The position numbers and the translations under genes were made by a program. From Pseudomonas lurida (GTDB lineage: Bacteria > Pseudomonadota > Gammaproteobacteria > Pseudomonadales > Pseudomonadaceae), in the NCBI RefSeq assembly GCF_013522705.1, contig NZ_JAAMRE010000001.1:124001-188000 (forward strand): a stretch of DNA of 64,000 nt, given 5' to 3'. Positions within the stretch are counted from its first letter, which is position 1. Each line of letters begins with the position of its first letter. The notes under the pieces were generated by a model. The model worked only from the letters and a program-made list of their open reading frames with translations. It did not search any database and had not been told where the DNA came from. Below, in pieces: positions 1-19,732 of this stretch.

Positions 1-12178
<12,178 letters not shown>

Positions 12179-12230
12179 GGGGTTCCTGCCTGAAATCGGC
12201 TTACGGGGAAATCGGAAAAATTGAGGGCGT

Positions 12231-12983
12231 TCAGCTGGCGGCCAGTTGCCGCGCCTCGCCATTGCGCCAGCGCGCCAGGTGCGCCTCGGCATAGCGCCGC
12301 ACGCAGCGCAGCACTGCGCTTTCCTGCTGCATCAGGAAGAAGTGGTGACCGTCGAACCAGTCCAGGGAGAAGCCGCTCGCGGCCTCGCGCTGCCAGTCGA
12401 GCAATTGGTCGGCGCGTACGCTGTCCTGCTTGCCGCCCAACACATGGATCGGCATGCCCAGCTGCGGGCGCTCGCCATAACTGAAACTGCCGCAGAGCAG
12501 AAAATCGGCGCGCAGGATCGGCAGCATCAGCTGCATCAATTCGGGGTTGGCCAGGGCTTCTTCGGTGGTGCCCTGCAATTGGCGCAGGCGGGCGATCAGT
12601 TGCTCATCGGTTTTTTCAATCGCGTATTCGCTGACGTCGCGCTGCGCCGGCCCGGCGGTGCCGGAGGCGAACAGCGCCAGCGGCGCGGGAAGGTTGCGGG
12701 CATGCAGCGCGTGGGCCAGTTCGAAGGCCAGCAGGCCACCAAGGCTGTGGCCGAACAACGCATAGGGGGCGTTCAGGTCGTGGCTGATCTCCTGCGCAAG
12801 TTGCGCCGCGAGGGCCTTGATGTCGCGCTGCAAAGGCTCATCCATGCGCATGCCACGGCCGGGTAACTCCAGCGGACAGATGTGCAGCCAGTCCGGCAGC
12901 GCGCGCCGCCAGCGCATATACACCATGGCGCTGGCGCCGGAATAGGGCAGGCAATACAGACGCATTCGGCTCGGTGCGCTCAT
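12231..12983 (-). CDS. pvdG: External type II thioesterase PvdG
   Basis: This 250-residue alpha/beta hydrolase is of the type II (external) thioesterase family, which clears misprimed carrier domains of peptide synthetases in the cytoplasm. The nucleophile motif GHSLGG puts the active serine at residue 80. An Asp lies near 187 and the C-terminal histidine is in DGHHFF (around 213), completing the usual triad. The N-terminal LPYSGASA and PGRGMR motifs are typical. It lies between divergent pvdS and pvdL, the same pvdL-pvdG-pvdS order as in P. aeruginosa, which supports the name. An iron-starvation box about 110 bp upstream suggests PvdS control. Confidence 0.93.
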   Translation of the reverse strand: MSAPSRMRLYCLPYSGASAMVYMRWRRALPDWLHICPLELPGRGMRMDEPLQRDIKALAAQLAQEISHDLNAPYALFGHSLGGLLAFELAHALHARNLPAPLALFASGTAGPAQRDVSEYAIEKTDEQLIARLRQLQGTTEEALANPELMQLMLPILRADFLLCGSFSYGERPQLGMPIHVLGGKQDSVRADQLLDWQREAASGFSLDWFDGHHFFLMQQESAVLRCVRRYAEAHLARWRNGEARQLAAS

Positions 12984-13094
12984 CGCTGGAGCACTCCGAT
13001 GTGAGACACGCTGTGTGCACGATAAAAACCCATCTCGCCCTCCTGCGGGTGCTGATCCTTGGCCGCTGCGCTAACGGACCTGTCACCCAAGAGA

Positions 13095-13119
13095 ACGGAC
13101 GGCATCGGCAAATAATTAG
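13095..13119 (-). promoter_or_regulatory. Candidate iron-starvation (PvdS) box for pvdG-pvdL
   Basis: On the minus strand the sequence reads CTAATT, 16 bases, then CGT. PvdS-dependent promoters carry TAAAT-N16/17-CGT, so this matches in spacing and in all but one position of the first block. It points at pvdG, leaving a leader of roughly 100 nt. No other site of this kind was seen in the gap. Confidence 0.6.
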
Positions 13120-13187
13120 TCGCCGGCGGCGCACACGAGGCGTGCCTATGCCGCGCCGAAAGGCATAAGATTAGTTCGTCTTCTCAT

Positions 13188-13216
13188 TTGACAATCATTA
13201 TCATTAAGCATAATTT
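13188..13216 (+). promoter_or_regulatory. pvdS sigma70 promoter overlapped by a Fur box
   Basis: A perfect TTGACA (13188-13193) is followed after 17 bases by TAATTT (13211-13216), a good sigma70 pair pointing at pvdS. Positions 13190-13208, read on the minus strand, match the 19-bp Fur consensus at 15 of 19 bases, and this site covers the spacer. Iron-loaded Fur would therefore block transcription of pvdS. Confidence 0.8.
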
Positions 13217-13285
13217 GTTGCCCGATGTGTAGGAGGCCTCAGCAAGGAAGCCCTCCCCTAACCTCTCAGCGACAAGGTGATTTCC

Positions 13286-13837
13286 ATGACGGAACCAGTA
13301 ACCACAGGCAGGTGCGACTCACCCCTTCTCCAGGCATTCGTCGACAATCGAACGATCCTGGTGAAGATCGCGGCACGTATCACCGGGTGCCGCTCGCGGG
13401 CCGAAGACGTAGTGCAGGACGCCTACTTCCGGTTGCAGTCGGCGCCGACGATTACGTCATCGTTCAAGGCCCAGCTCAGTTACCTGTTCCAGATCGTGCG
13501 CAACCTGGCGATCGATCACTACCGCAAGCAGGCGCTGGAACTCAAATACTCCGGGACCGAAGAGGAAGGCTTGAATGTGGTGATTCACGGTGCTTCGCCG
13601 GAGACGTCCCACATTAATTTCAACACCCTGGAAAACATCGCCGACGCGCTGACGCAACTGCCCCAGCGCACCCGCTATGCATTCGAGATGTACCGCTTGC
13701 ACGGGGTACCGCAAAAGGACATCGCCAAGGAGCTGGGCGTCTCGCCAACCCTGGTGAACTTTATGATTCGCGATGCGCTGGTGCACTGCCGCAAGGTGTC
13801 GGGAAACCACAGCGATACGTTTGCGCGGCGGGTTTGA
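13286..13837 (+). CDS. pvdS: Iron-starvation ECF sigma factor PvdS
   Basis: This extracytoplasmic-function sigma factor directs RNA polymerase to pyoverdine genes. The 183 residues contain region 2 (EDVVQDAYFRLQS, then YLFQIVRNLAIDHYRKQ) and region 4 (LPQRTRYAFEMYRLHGVPQKD, with the recognition helix around LGVSPTLVNFMIRDAL). As I recall it, the P. aeruginosa PvdS sequence is almost identical through the core. ATG at 13286 is chosen because AAGGTG sits 7 bases upstream; an in-frame GTG at 13277 overlaps that ribosome site and is unlikely. It is divergent from pvdG and downstream of a Fur-box promoter. The gene after it is convergent, with a 34-bp gap. Confidence 0.97.
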   Translation: MTEPVTTGRCDSPLLQAFVDNRTILVKIAARITGCRSRAEDVVQDAYFRLQSAPTITSSFKAQLSYLFQIVRNLAIDHYRKQALELKYSGTEEEGLNVVIHGASPETSHINFNTLENIADALTQLPQRTRYAFEMYRLHGVPQKDIAKELGVSPTLVNFMIRDALVHCRKVSGNHSDTFARRV

Positions 13838-13871
13838 TGGAGGTTGCGCCCGCCGAGCAACGCGCCGCCGT

Positions 13872-14660
13872 TCAAGGCACCGGCATCACATCGATGCGGT
13901 AAGGTTCGAAAATTTTCAGCATCTGGCCGTTGTCGCGCAGGCCCTTGAGCAGAGCGGCGAAGGCCTCGCCGGTGATCGGCGCATTGGGGCGCAGCAGCGC
14001 GTAGTGGTGATACACCTGGTCGATACGTTCGGAGACCAGGAACTGCTCGCCGACTTTCGGATTGCGCACCATGAAGTCACTCAGGTACGAACGCGTCACC
14101 AGCGCAATGTCGGCGCGGTCGCGGGCGACCATCTGCAGGTTGCTGTCATGGGAATAGGTCAACGTGGCGTTGAAGCGTTCGGCCAGGAACTTGGGGTCGG
14201 CGTTGAAGTTGGCGAAAGCGTAGTGATACCCGCTGAACACCGCCAGACGCTTGCCGGTCAGATCGGCGAAATAGCGCTGGTCGCGCCCGTCCTCACGCTG
14301 GGCGACGAAGATTTCCGCGTCTTCCAGGCCCATGTCGACGCTGATGTGGGGAATGCCCTGCCAACCCCAATCGGGGTTTTCAAAGATCGCCATATCGACC
14401 CGGCCTTGCTCGAAATCACGGAAACGCCGGGGAATGGAAGTGGGCACCAGCACAAACTGATAATCGCCCTGGGCGCCGTTCAACGCTTCCACCAGCTGGG
14501 GCAGCAACCCCGTGTCGGCGCCCTGCTCGGGGCGCACGGTGTAGGGTGGGAAATGCGCCGCACCGATCCGCACCAGTTGCGCAGCCGAAGCGGGCATCCA
14601 CCCCGCGGTGCCCAGTGCCCATAAAGTAACTCCTGCAGCCAACCGCCATGGCGATAACAT
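13872..14660 (-). CDS. Periplasmic substrate-binding protein (SBP_bac_3 type)
   Basis: The protein resembles the small periplasmic receptors that bind amino acids for ABC importers or act as sensors. The N terminus is a signal peptide (MLSPWRLAAG...MPASAA, cleavage near residue 27). The mature part begins with VRIGAAHFPPYT and includes TGLLPQLVEAL, FEQGRVDMAIF and DRADIALVTRS, all typical of the family. ATG at 14660 gives a clean signal sequence; a GTG at 14672 is possible, and neither has a strong ribosome site. No permease or ATPase gene adjoins it, so it may be an orphan receptor. The ligand cannot be read from the sequence. Confidence 0.8.
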   Translation of the reverse strand: MLSPWRLAAGVTLWALGTAGWMPASAAQLVRIGAAHFPPYTVRPEQGADTGLLPQLVEALNGAQGDYQFVLVPTSIPRRFRDFEQGRVDMAIFENPDWGWQGIPHISVDMGLEDAEIFVAQREDGRDQRYFADLTGKRLAVFSGYHYAFANFNADPKFLAERFNATLTYSHDSNLQMVARDRADIALVTRSYLSDFMVRNPKVGEQFLVSERIDQVYHHYALLRPNAPITGEAFAALLKGLRDNGQMLKIFEPYRIDVMPVP

Positions 14661-14754
14661 CAAGGCACACACCGTTCAATACTCTGATGGCATTAAGCTA
14701 GGCGTTTTTGCCCACAGAGACAACTTAACCATCGGCAAATTAACCACTTGCGCC

Positions 14755-15378
14755 TCAAACCCCCTCTAAAACCATTAACAACGCTTCCTGCGCCAACTGC
14801 TCGAGGGTCAGGCTTCCCTCGGCGCGGAACCACGTGGTGGTCCACGACAGTGCACCCGTCAGGAAACGCCGGGTAATGCACACGTCGCCGCGAATGTAGC
14901 CGGCGGCCTTGGCCTCACCCAGCACCTGCAGCCAGATCTGTTCATACACGTCTCGCAACGCCAGCACGTGCGCCTGGCCCTCGGCCGACAACGAACGCCA
15001 TTCATACACCAGCACCGCCATGGCTTCGCCGCTGCCGCCCATGATCGACTGCAATTCACAGCGGATCAGCGCCAGCACACGCTCGCGCACGTCACCCGCC
15101 TCTTCCAGCGACGCACGCATCAACGCGGTGTTGTAGCGGATGGTCTCTTGCATCACCGCCCACAGAATCTCGTCCTTGCTCTTGAAGTGATGAAAGATAC
15201 TGCCGGACTGGATGCCCACGGCGCCGGCCAGGTCGCGCACCGTGGTGCGCTCGAAGCCCTTATTGCGAAACAGGTGAGCCGCCGTCTGCAGCAACTTGCC
15301 CCGGGCGCTGTCGGGGTCGGTCAATTGGCCGCCGTCGACCAGGGTGCGCATCACCCGCAGGGCTTTTTGCTCATCCAT
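14755..15378 (-). CDS. TetR/AcrR-family transcriptional regulator
   Basis: This 207-residue one-component repressor of the TetR type has the N-terminal helix-turn-helix KLLQTAAHLFRNKGFERTTV followed by VGIQSGSIFHHFKSKDEIL (residues about 28-70), where GSIFHHFKSK is the recognition helix region. The C-terminal ligand domain is not informative about the inducer. ATG at 15378 is preceded by AGGAGA at ideal spacing, so longer forms are rejected. Upstream, two 14-bp inverted copies (15440-15453 and 15481-15494) may be its operator. The targets are unknown; the next gene on the plus strand is an exonuclease, and fatty-acid or efflux control would be guesses. Confidence 0.85.
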   Translation of the reverse strand: MDEQKALRVMRTLVDGGQLTDPDSARGKLLQTAAHLFRNKGFERTTVRDLAGAVGIQSGSIFHHFKSKDEILWAVMQETIRYNTALMRASLEEAGDVRERVLALIRCELQSIMGGSGEAMAVLVYEWRSLSAEGQAHVLALRDVYEQIWLQVLGEAKAAGYIRGDVCITRRFLTGALSWTTTWFRAEGSLTLEQLAQEALLMVLEGV

Positions 15379-15439
15379 GTTTCTCTCCTTTCCCGCTCGC
15401 GAACGTCTTGGCCGGCAATTTAGGCGGTGCCGGCCACCC

Positions 15440-15494
15440 AAGCAAGCGCTCGGGCTTAACGTGCAAATGCAATGTACAAACCAAGTGCTTGCCT
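15440..15494. promoter_or_regulatory. Possible TetR operator: inverted 14-bp copies
   Basis: AAGCAAGCGCTCGG (15440-15453) and CCAAGTGCTTGCCT (15481-15494) are inverted copies matching at 11 of 14 positions, 27 bp apart. They lie about 60 bp upstream of the TetR gene. TetR proteins often bind such elements near their own gene. This is inference only. Confidence 0.35.
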
Positions 15495-15636
15495 GGTAGC
15501 CGGTATGGTGGATTGCCGAGGCGGTGACCCGACGAGGCAGGCAAAGACACCAGGCCCCCACGAAAAAACAGCGCGGAACTACAAGAGCCGTCTACGCTCT
15601 ATCCCCCAGGACGGGAAGAGTACGGGAACCTGCACC

Positions 15637-16179
15637 ATGCCTCATTGGCTGATTATTGACCTTGAAGCCACGACGGATGAAGGCGGCTGGCCCGTGACGG
15701 AGATGGAAGTCATCGAGATCGGCGCGAGCCTGGTTAACCGCCAGGGCCGCGAAGTGGATCATTTCCAGCGCTTTGTACGGCCGCAGCGCCGCCCTTTGCT
15801 GACGCCGTTCTGCCGCCAGCTCACCCATATCACCCAGGCCAATATCGACGCGGCGACGCCGCTGAGCGAGGTGTGGCCGCTGTTCGAACGCTGGCTGGGC
15901 CAGCACCAGACGCGGTTGGAAGGCTGGGCCAGCTGGGGCGACTACGACCGCCAGCAACTGGAACTGGAGTGGCAACGCCACGGCCTGGACAGCGCCCTGG
16001 CCCACACACCCCACATCAACCTCAAGCAACGCTTCGCCAAGGCCCGGCGCCTGGACAAACCGCTGGGGCTCAACGGCGCGCTGCAACTGGCCGGCATGCA
16101 GTTCCATGGCCAGCAGCACCGGGCACTGGAAGACGCACGCAACACTGCCCGCCTGTTGCCGCTGATTTTGCCGGTCTAG
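15637..16179 (+). CDS. 3'-5' exonuclease of the DEDDh (DnaQ-like) family
   Basis: The 180-residue protein is a stand-alone DEDDh exonuclease. ExoI is LIIDLEATTDEG (Asp and Glu near residues 7-9), ExoII is in the WASWGDYDRQQL segment (Asp), and ExoIII is HRALEDARNTARL with the catalytic His and Asp. It resembles the KapD/ERI-1-like exonucleases that trim RNA or single-stranded DNA 3' ends; the substrate is not evident here. ATG at 15637 starts the conserved domain directly. Longer in-frame forms upstream add low-complexity sequence with no family resemblance. It stands alone between TetR and ppnP. Confidence 0.88.
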   Translation: MPHWLIIDLEATTDEGGWPVTEMEVIEIGASLVNRQGREVDHFQRFVRPQRRPLLTPFCRQLTHITQANIDAATPLSEVWPLFERWLGQHQTRLEGWASWGDYDRQQLELEWQRHGLDSALAHTPHINLKQRFAKARRLDKPLGLNGALQLAGMQFHGQQHRALEDARNTARLLPLILPV

Positions 16180-16271
16180 GCAGCCTTGCCACGCTTGGGC
16201 ATACTGGCCGACCTTTTCCATAACGCTGCCCTCGCTCCTGCAGGGAAGGCAACTTTTCCGAGGATTCGCCC

Positions 16272-16556
16272 ATGTTCAAAGTCAACGAGTACTTCGACGG
16301 CACCGTCAAGTCGATCGCGTTCGGCACCGCTGAAGGCCCGGCGACCATCGGCGTGATGGCCCCGGGTGAATATGAGTTCGGCACCGCCCAGCGTGAAATC
16401 ATGCACGTGGTCTCGGGCGCCCTGACCGTCAAACTGCCGGACGCCGACGACTGGCAGACCTTCGCCGCCGGCAGCCAGTTCAACGTACCGGCCAACAGCA
16501 AATTCCAGCTGAAGGTCGAGGTCGACACCGCTTACCTGTGCGAATACCGCGGCTGA
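16272..16556 (+). CDS. ppnP: Pyrimidine/purine nucleoside phosphorylase PpnP
   Basis: This 94-residue cupin is of the YaiE/PpnP (formerly DUF1255) family, which phosphorolyses a broad range of nucleosides to base and ribose-1-phosphate. It starts [17 protein letters not shown] and contains [29 protein letters not shown] and the closing [17 protein letters not shown], all hallmarks of the family. The length matches. GAGGA sits 8 bases before the ATG. It is monocistronic, ending at a strong hairpin terminator. Confidence 0.93.
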   Translation: MFKVNEYFDGTVKSIAFGTAEGPATIGVMAPGEYEFGTAQREIMHVVSGALTVKLPDADDWQTFAAGSQFNVPANSKFQLKVEVDTAYLCEYRG

Positions 16557-16572
16557 GGATTCCGCCCGGCAA

Positions 16573-16605
16573 AAAAATGCCCGTCTCCTGGAGACGGGCA
16601 TTTTT
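16573..16605. terminator. Bidirectional terminator after ppnP
   Basis: A hairpin has the arms AAATGCCCGTCTC and GAGACGGGCATTT around CTG, flanked by A-runs on the left and T-runs on the right. It can end ppnP on the plus strand and the MOSC gene on the minus strand. Confidence 0.9.
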
Positions 16606-16619
16606 GTATGGGCGCTGAA

Positions 16620-17426
16620 TTATTCGAGGATTGTCACCGGCATGCCGACTTCCAGGCGGCCCACGCCATCGTTGACCAGGTTCTGGCCAAACATCGCGCC
16701 GGCTTCGGTCTTGCGGTAACCATTCAAGGTGGCGAACGGTTCGCGATCGGCGCTGCGCTCGCCGGTGCGCGGGTCGATGGTGGTGAGAATGCACCGCGAG
16801 CACGGCTTGACCACCCGGAACTCCACGTCGCCGATGCGCAGGCGCTTCCAGCTGTCTTCGGCAAACGCGTCGGCGCCTTCGATCACCAGGTTGGGCCGAA
16901 AGCGCAGCATCTCCATGGGGCGGCCGACCTTCTCGGACAGGTCGTCCAGGGAGGCCTGGCCAATCAGCAGCAAGGGATAACCGTCGGCCAGCGCCACCTG
17001 ATCATCGTCCCGGCCATAGCCGGACTGCGTGGTACGCGCACGTTGCGGCGGCATGTGCACCAGTCGGGTCGGCTTGCCGATAAATTCGCTGACCCACGCC
17101 GCCGCGGCGTCGCCGGCGTCCGGCAGGCGCACGGTGTCGCGCCAGATGGTCACGCCACGCAAGTTGGCGTCTTCGCCGGGCAACGCAACGTCGAGGGAGG
17201 GGTGGCCGGGGGAACTCAGGGTCAGGCCGCCGGCGCTGTTCCACAATGCCGACAGTTGGCTCATTTTGTTTTCGGTGCGCTGCGTCAGGAAGCGCCCGCT
17301 GGGTTCGTCCACCAGCATCCAGCGTCGATCCCCGTCCAGCCCGAGTTTATCCAGGCCGACATGCGGCAAGGACTGGGCCTTGCCGGATTTCAAGGGATAA
17401 CGGTACAACGCGCTGAGACGAAGCAT
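16620..17426 (-). CDS. MOSC domain protein (YcbX-like)
   Basis: This 268-residue protein has an N-terminal MOSC beta-barrel domain (YRYPLKSGKAQSL, then LDGDRRWMLVDEPSGRFLTQR) and a C-terminal MOSC domain (FRPNLVIEGADAFAEDSWK, VKPCSRCILTTIDPRTG). The conserved cysteine lies in the PCSRC motif. Family members bind molybdenum cofactor and, as in E. coli YcbX, detoxify N-hydroxylated bases. It sits 39 bp downstream of cheV on the same strand, so it may be read from the cheV promoter, although no motility role is expected. Confidence 0.9.
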   Translation of the reverse strand: MLRLSALYRYPLKSGKAQSLPHVGLDKLGLDGDRRWMLVDEPSGRFLTQRTENKMSQLSALWNSAGGLTLSSPGHPSLDVALPGEDANLRGVTIWRDTVRLPDAGDAAAAWVSEFIGKPTRLVHMPPQRARTTQSGYGRDDDQVALADGYPLLLIGQASLDDLSEKVGRPMEMLRFRPNLVIEGADAFAEDSWKRLRIGDVEFRVVKPCSRCILTTIDPRTGERSADREPFATLNGYRKTEAGAMFGQNLVNDGVGRLEVGMPVTILE

Positions 17427-17465
17427 GGGCCTGCATTCCTGGGAGACGAAGCCGTCACCCTAAGG

Positions 17466-18401
17466 TCAAGCCGGCTGTTCGTCCAGCATCAGTCGCTGAC
17501 GCACCACATCCACCAGTTTGTCGGGTTGGAATTTGGACAGGAAGTTGTCGCACCCGACCTTCTTGACCATCGATTCGTTGAAGCTGCCCGACAGCGACGT
17601 GTGCAGCACCACGTACAGCTTGCGCAGGCGTGGGTCGTTGCGGATCTCCGTGGTAAGGCGGTAGCCGTCCATTTCCGGCATTTCCGCGTCGGTGAAGATC
17701 ATCAGCAGCTTGTCGGTCATCACGTGCCCGGCGTCGGCCCAGGACTTGAGCATGTTCAGCGCTTTGAGGCCGTCGCTGGCGATATGCATCTTGATCCCCA
17801 ACTGGCCGAGGGTGTCACGCAGCTGCGACAGCGCCACGTTGGAGTCGTCCACCAGCAGCACTTCGCGGCCACGGGCCCGTTCGAGCACCGGGTCTTCGAG
17901 CTTCTCCCGCGAGACCTTGGCGTTGTACGGGACGATCTCGGCGAGGACTTTTTCCACGTCGATGATTTCCACCAACTGGTCATCGACCTTGCTGATGGCG
18001 GTGAGGTAATGCTGGCGACCGGCACTGGTCGGCGGCGGCAGAATGGCTTCCCAGTTCATGTTGACGATGCGGTCCACGCCGCCCACCAGGAACGCCTGCA
18101 CCGAGCGGTTGTACTCGGTCACAATAATGGTGCTGTTCGGACCCGGCACCAGCGGGCGCATGCCAATCGCCTGGGACAGGTCGATCACCGGCAGGGTCTG
18201 GCCCCGCAGGTTGACCACGCCGCAGACAAACGGGTGGCGCTGGGGCATCAACGTGAGCTTGGGCAGTTGCAGCACTTCCTGCACCTTGAACACGTTAATG
18301 GCGAACAGCTGCCGCCCGGCCAGGCGAAACATGAGGATCTCCAGGCGATTCTCACCCACCAATTGCGTGCGTTGATCTACCGTGTCGAGAATGCCGGCCA
18401 T
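17466..18401 (-). CDS. cheV: Chemotaxis scaffold CheV (CheW domain plus receiver)
   Basis: CheV couples receptors to CheA in the array and has a phosphorylatable receiver that may act as phosphate sink or adaptation input. Residues about 12-165 are a CheW domain (FAINVFKVQEVLQLPKL, VVNLRGQTLPVIDL). Residues about 180-305 are a receiver (VLLVDDSN, IFTDAEMPEMDGY with the acceptor Asp, then VLHTSLSG). The length of 311 is normal. AGGAG stands just before the ATG. A clear sigma28 promoter lies upstream, so expression should follow late flagellar genes even though it is 4 kb from the main chemotaxis operon. Confidence 0.95.
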   Translation of the reverse strand: MAGILDTVDQRTQLVGENRLEILMFRLAGRQLFAINVFKVQEVLQLPKLTLMPQRHPFVCGVVNLRGQTLPVIDLSQAIGMRPLVPGPNSTIIVTEYNRSVQAFLVGGVDRIVNMNWEAILPPPTSAGRQHYLTAISKVDDQLVEIIDVEKVLAEIVPYNAKVSREKLEDPVLERARGREVLLVDDSNVALSQLRDTLGQLGIKMHIASDGLKALNMLKSWADAGHVMTDKLLMIFTDAEMPEMDGYRLTTEIRNDPRLRKLYVVLHTSLSGSFNESMVKKVGCDNFLSKFQPDKLVDVVRQRLMLDEQPA

Positions 18402-18956
18402 TAAGAGCTCCTGAAATGCGCTGGTAAGTGCTGCGCCTGGGGATTGTGCAGTTCACTAAGTGTTTTATCGGCGGCGAGCGCCAGATCTTGACCCCGTTAA
18501 CATGCCACGTAAATTAATTGATGTCACACTGACATCATGCTTTACTGGGCGTGCCTCTTCATGACGGTAAATGAGCCCATTGCGCGACACTCAAATCGAC
18601 GTAAGGTTCCACCGTGTAAGGGATTCCCCTATACGCAATCAGGCCCAACCTGATATTCGCAATATCTAATAGCCATTAATGTGACGCCATTCTCATTGCA
18701 TGAATGGAGTCAGGCTTTTGTTTGCCATCCCAAGTCCTCGCCCCCTGGGTCTTCCAGGCGTCCACGTCGCGACAACAGAAGGTGTGCAATCAAGCCCGCG
18801 CATGGCGGCTGCGCCGCGCCGTCACCGTCATTTCAATAAGTTTCCTACTCAAAACTCAGAAGCCACCTACAGGTACGAGTCAAATTTCAGCGCTAGTTTT
18901 AAGCCATTCACCCGCAGCGACATCTCATCACCCGACCGTATGTTGTGGAGACTTGC
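18402..18956. other. 555-bp gap between divergent cheV and the Hpt-like gene
   Basis: Apart from the cheV promoter, this stretch has no convincing gene: the open frames near 18700-18970 lack ribosome sites and family resemblance. The middle is richer in A+T than its surroundings. It holds a near-palindrome, TAAGGGATTCCCCTA (18617-18631), that could be a regulator site for the downstream gene or two-component system. Confidence 0.5.
18465..18491 (-). promoter_or_regulatory. FliA (sigma28) promoter of cheV
   Basis: On the minus strand TCAAGATC is followed by 11 bases and an exact GCCGATAA. The sigma28 consensus is TAAAGTTT-N11-GCCGATAA. It lies about 64 bp before the cheV start codon and has the same architecture as the fliC promoter. 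Confidence 0.85.
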
Positions 18957-19406
18957 ATGATGAACGACGGTAAAGAATGGCAGCGCGCACTGCCCGAATT
19001 TCTGCTCGAAGCAGAAAAGCTGCTGAACAAATCGGAAGAATGCCTGAGCCACCTGCACCTGATTCGCAATGACAGCGACGCGATCGACTGCATGAAAATC
19101 AGCCTCAGCAGGCTCGCCGAAAAGGCCGACGCCCTGGCCCTGCAGGCGATCGGTGAATTCTCGCGGCATATCCAGACCCTGATCGCCAACGCGCAGAACC
19201 CCTTGCAACTGCATGACCAGGCCCTGGAGGCATTGCATGCCTGCCTGACCTTGCTGGCGTGGCAGCTGGAGTTGATCGACACCAGGACCGGCGAATTGGC
19301 GCTGGATGACACCGAACAAACCACCCTCATCGCCACGGTTACGCTGCAGATTCCGCAGAAGACATTCAGCCAAAAGCCGCAGCAACGTTTGCATCATATG
19401 TGGTGA
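18957..19406 (+). CDS. Hpt-like protein lacking the phosphorylatable histidine
   Basis: I did not recognise a named family for this 149-residue, mostly helical protein. Its first part aligns without gaps to the P1/Hpt domain of CheA in this same window: EFLLEAEKLL corresponds to Che[11 protein letters not shown], and spacing is kept for 37 residues to the phospho-site. There CheA has HTVKGGA (His49) and this protein has SRLAEKA (Ser51), so both the histidine and the conserved lysine/glycine are gone. Residues about 84-108 form another helix (LHACLTLLAWQLEL). GGAG sits 6 bases before ATG 18957. It lies 5' of a NarL-type kinase/regulator pair, so it may modulate a phosphorelay without taking phosphate. 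No signal peptide or membrane segment is seen. Confidence 0.7.
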   Translation: MMNDGKEWQRALPEFLLEAEKLLNKSEECLSHLHLIRNDSDAIDCMKISLSRLAEKADALALQAIGEFSRHIQTLIANAQNPLQLHDQALEALHACLTLLAWQLELIDTRTGELALDDTEQTTLIATVTLQIPQKTFSQKPQQRLHHMW

Positions 19407-19732
19407 TGGGCAGCGGCCTTCTAAGGCGACGGATTATCTAAAAGCGACATACGCAAAATATCATTTAGCCATCAACGACAGAATAACTATACAAGTTCGC
19501 ATAACTTGTAAAACATTCTGAGTTAATGCGTTGAGACTGTCTCTGTCCATTAACCGGGATAATCGACCAACGCCGCCTGGTGCCAGGCGACCGACGGTTA
19601 CAGGGGTGGTACTATGCGCCGCTCGAAGTCATTGAACTTCTTGTATATAAACGCTTCGGCCATGCACTTCAGACTGAGCCTCGTCAGACGTGTCCGAACT
19701 TTCGCAACGACTTCTCATTGGCTCCATCCGCT
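19407..19732 (+). other. Gap before the sensor kinase gene
   Basis: This A+T-rich 326-bp stretch contains a perfect inverted repeat at 19490-19510 and then sequence that is open in the kinase frame from 19580. No independent gene is evident. The kinase promoter probably lies here. Confidence 0.5.
19490..19510. promoter_or_regulatory. Perfect 8-bp inverted repeat, candidate operator
   Basis: TACAAGTT, 5 bases, AACTTGTA. The arms are perfect and the centre-to-centre spacing of 13 bp suits a dimeric helix-turn-helix protein. It stands 222-242 bp upstream of the chosen kinase start. The downstream NarL-type regulator is one possible ligand; this is inferred from position. Confidence 0.45.

Noticed and set aside
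18700..18973. Two overlapping small plus-strand open frames before the Hpt-like gene
   Set aside because: No ribosome site, no hydrophobic or family pattern, and they lie in a regulatory gap.
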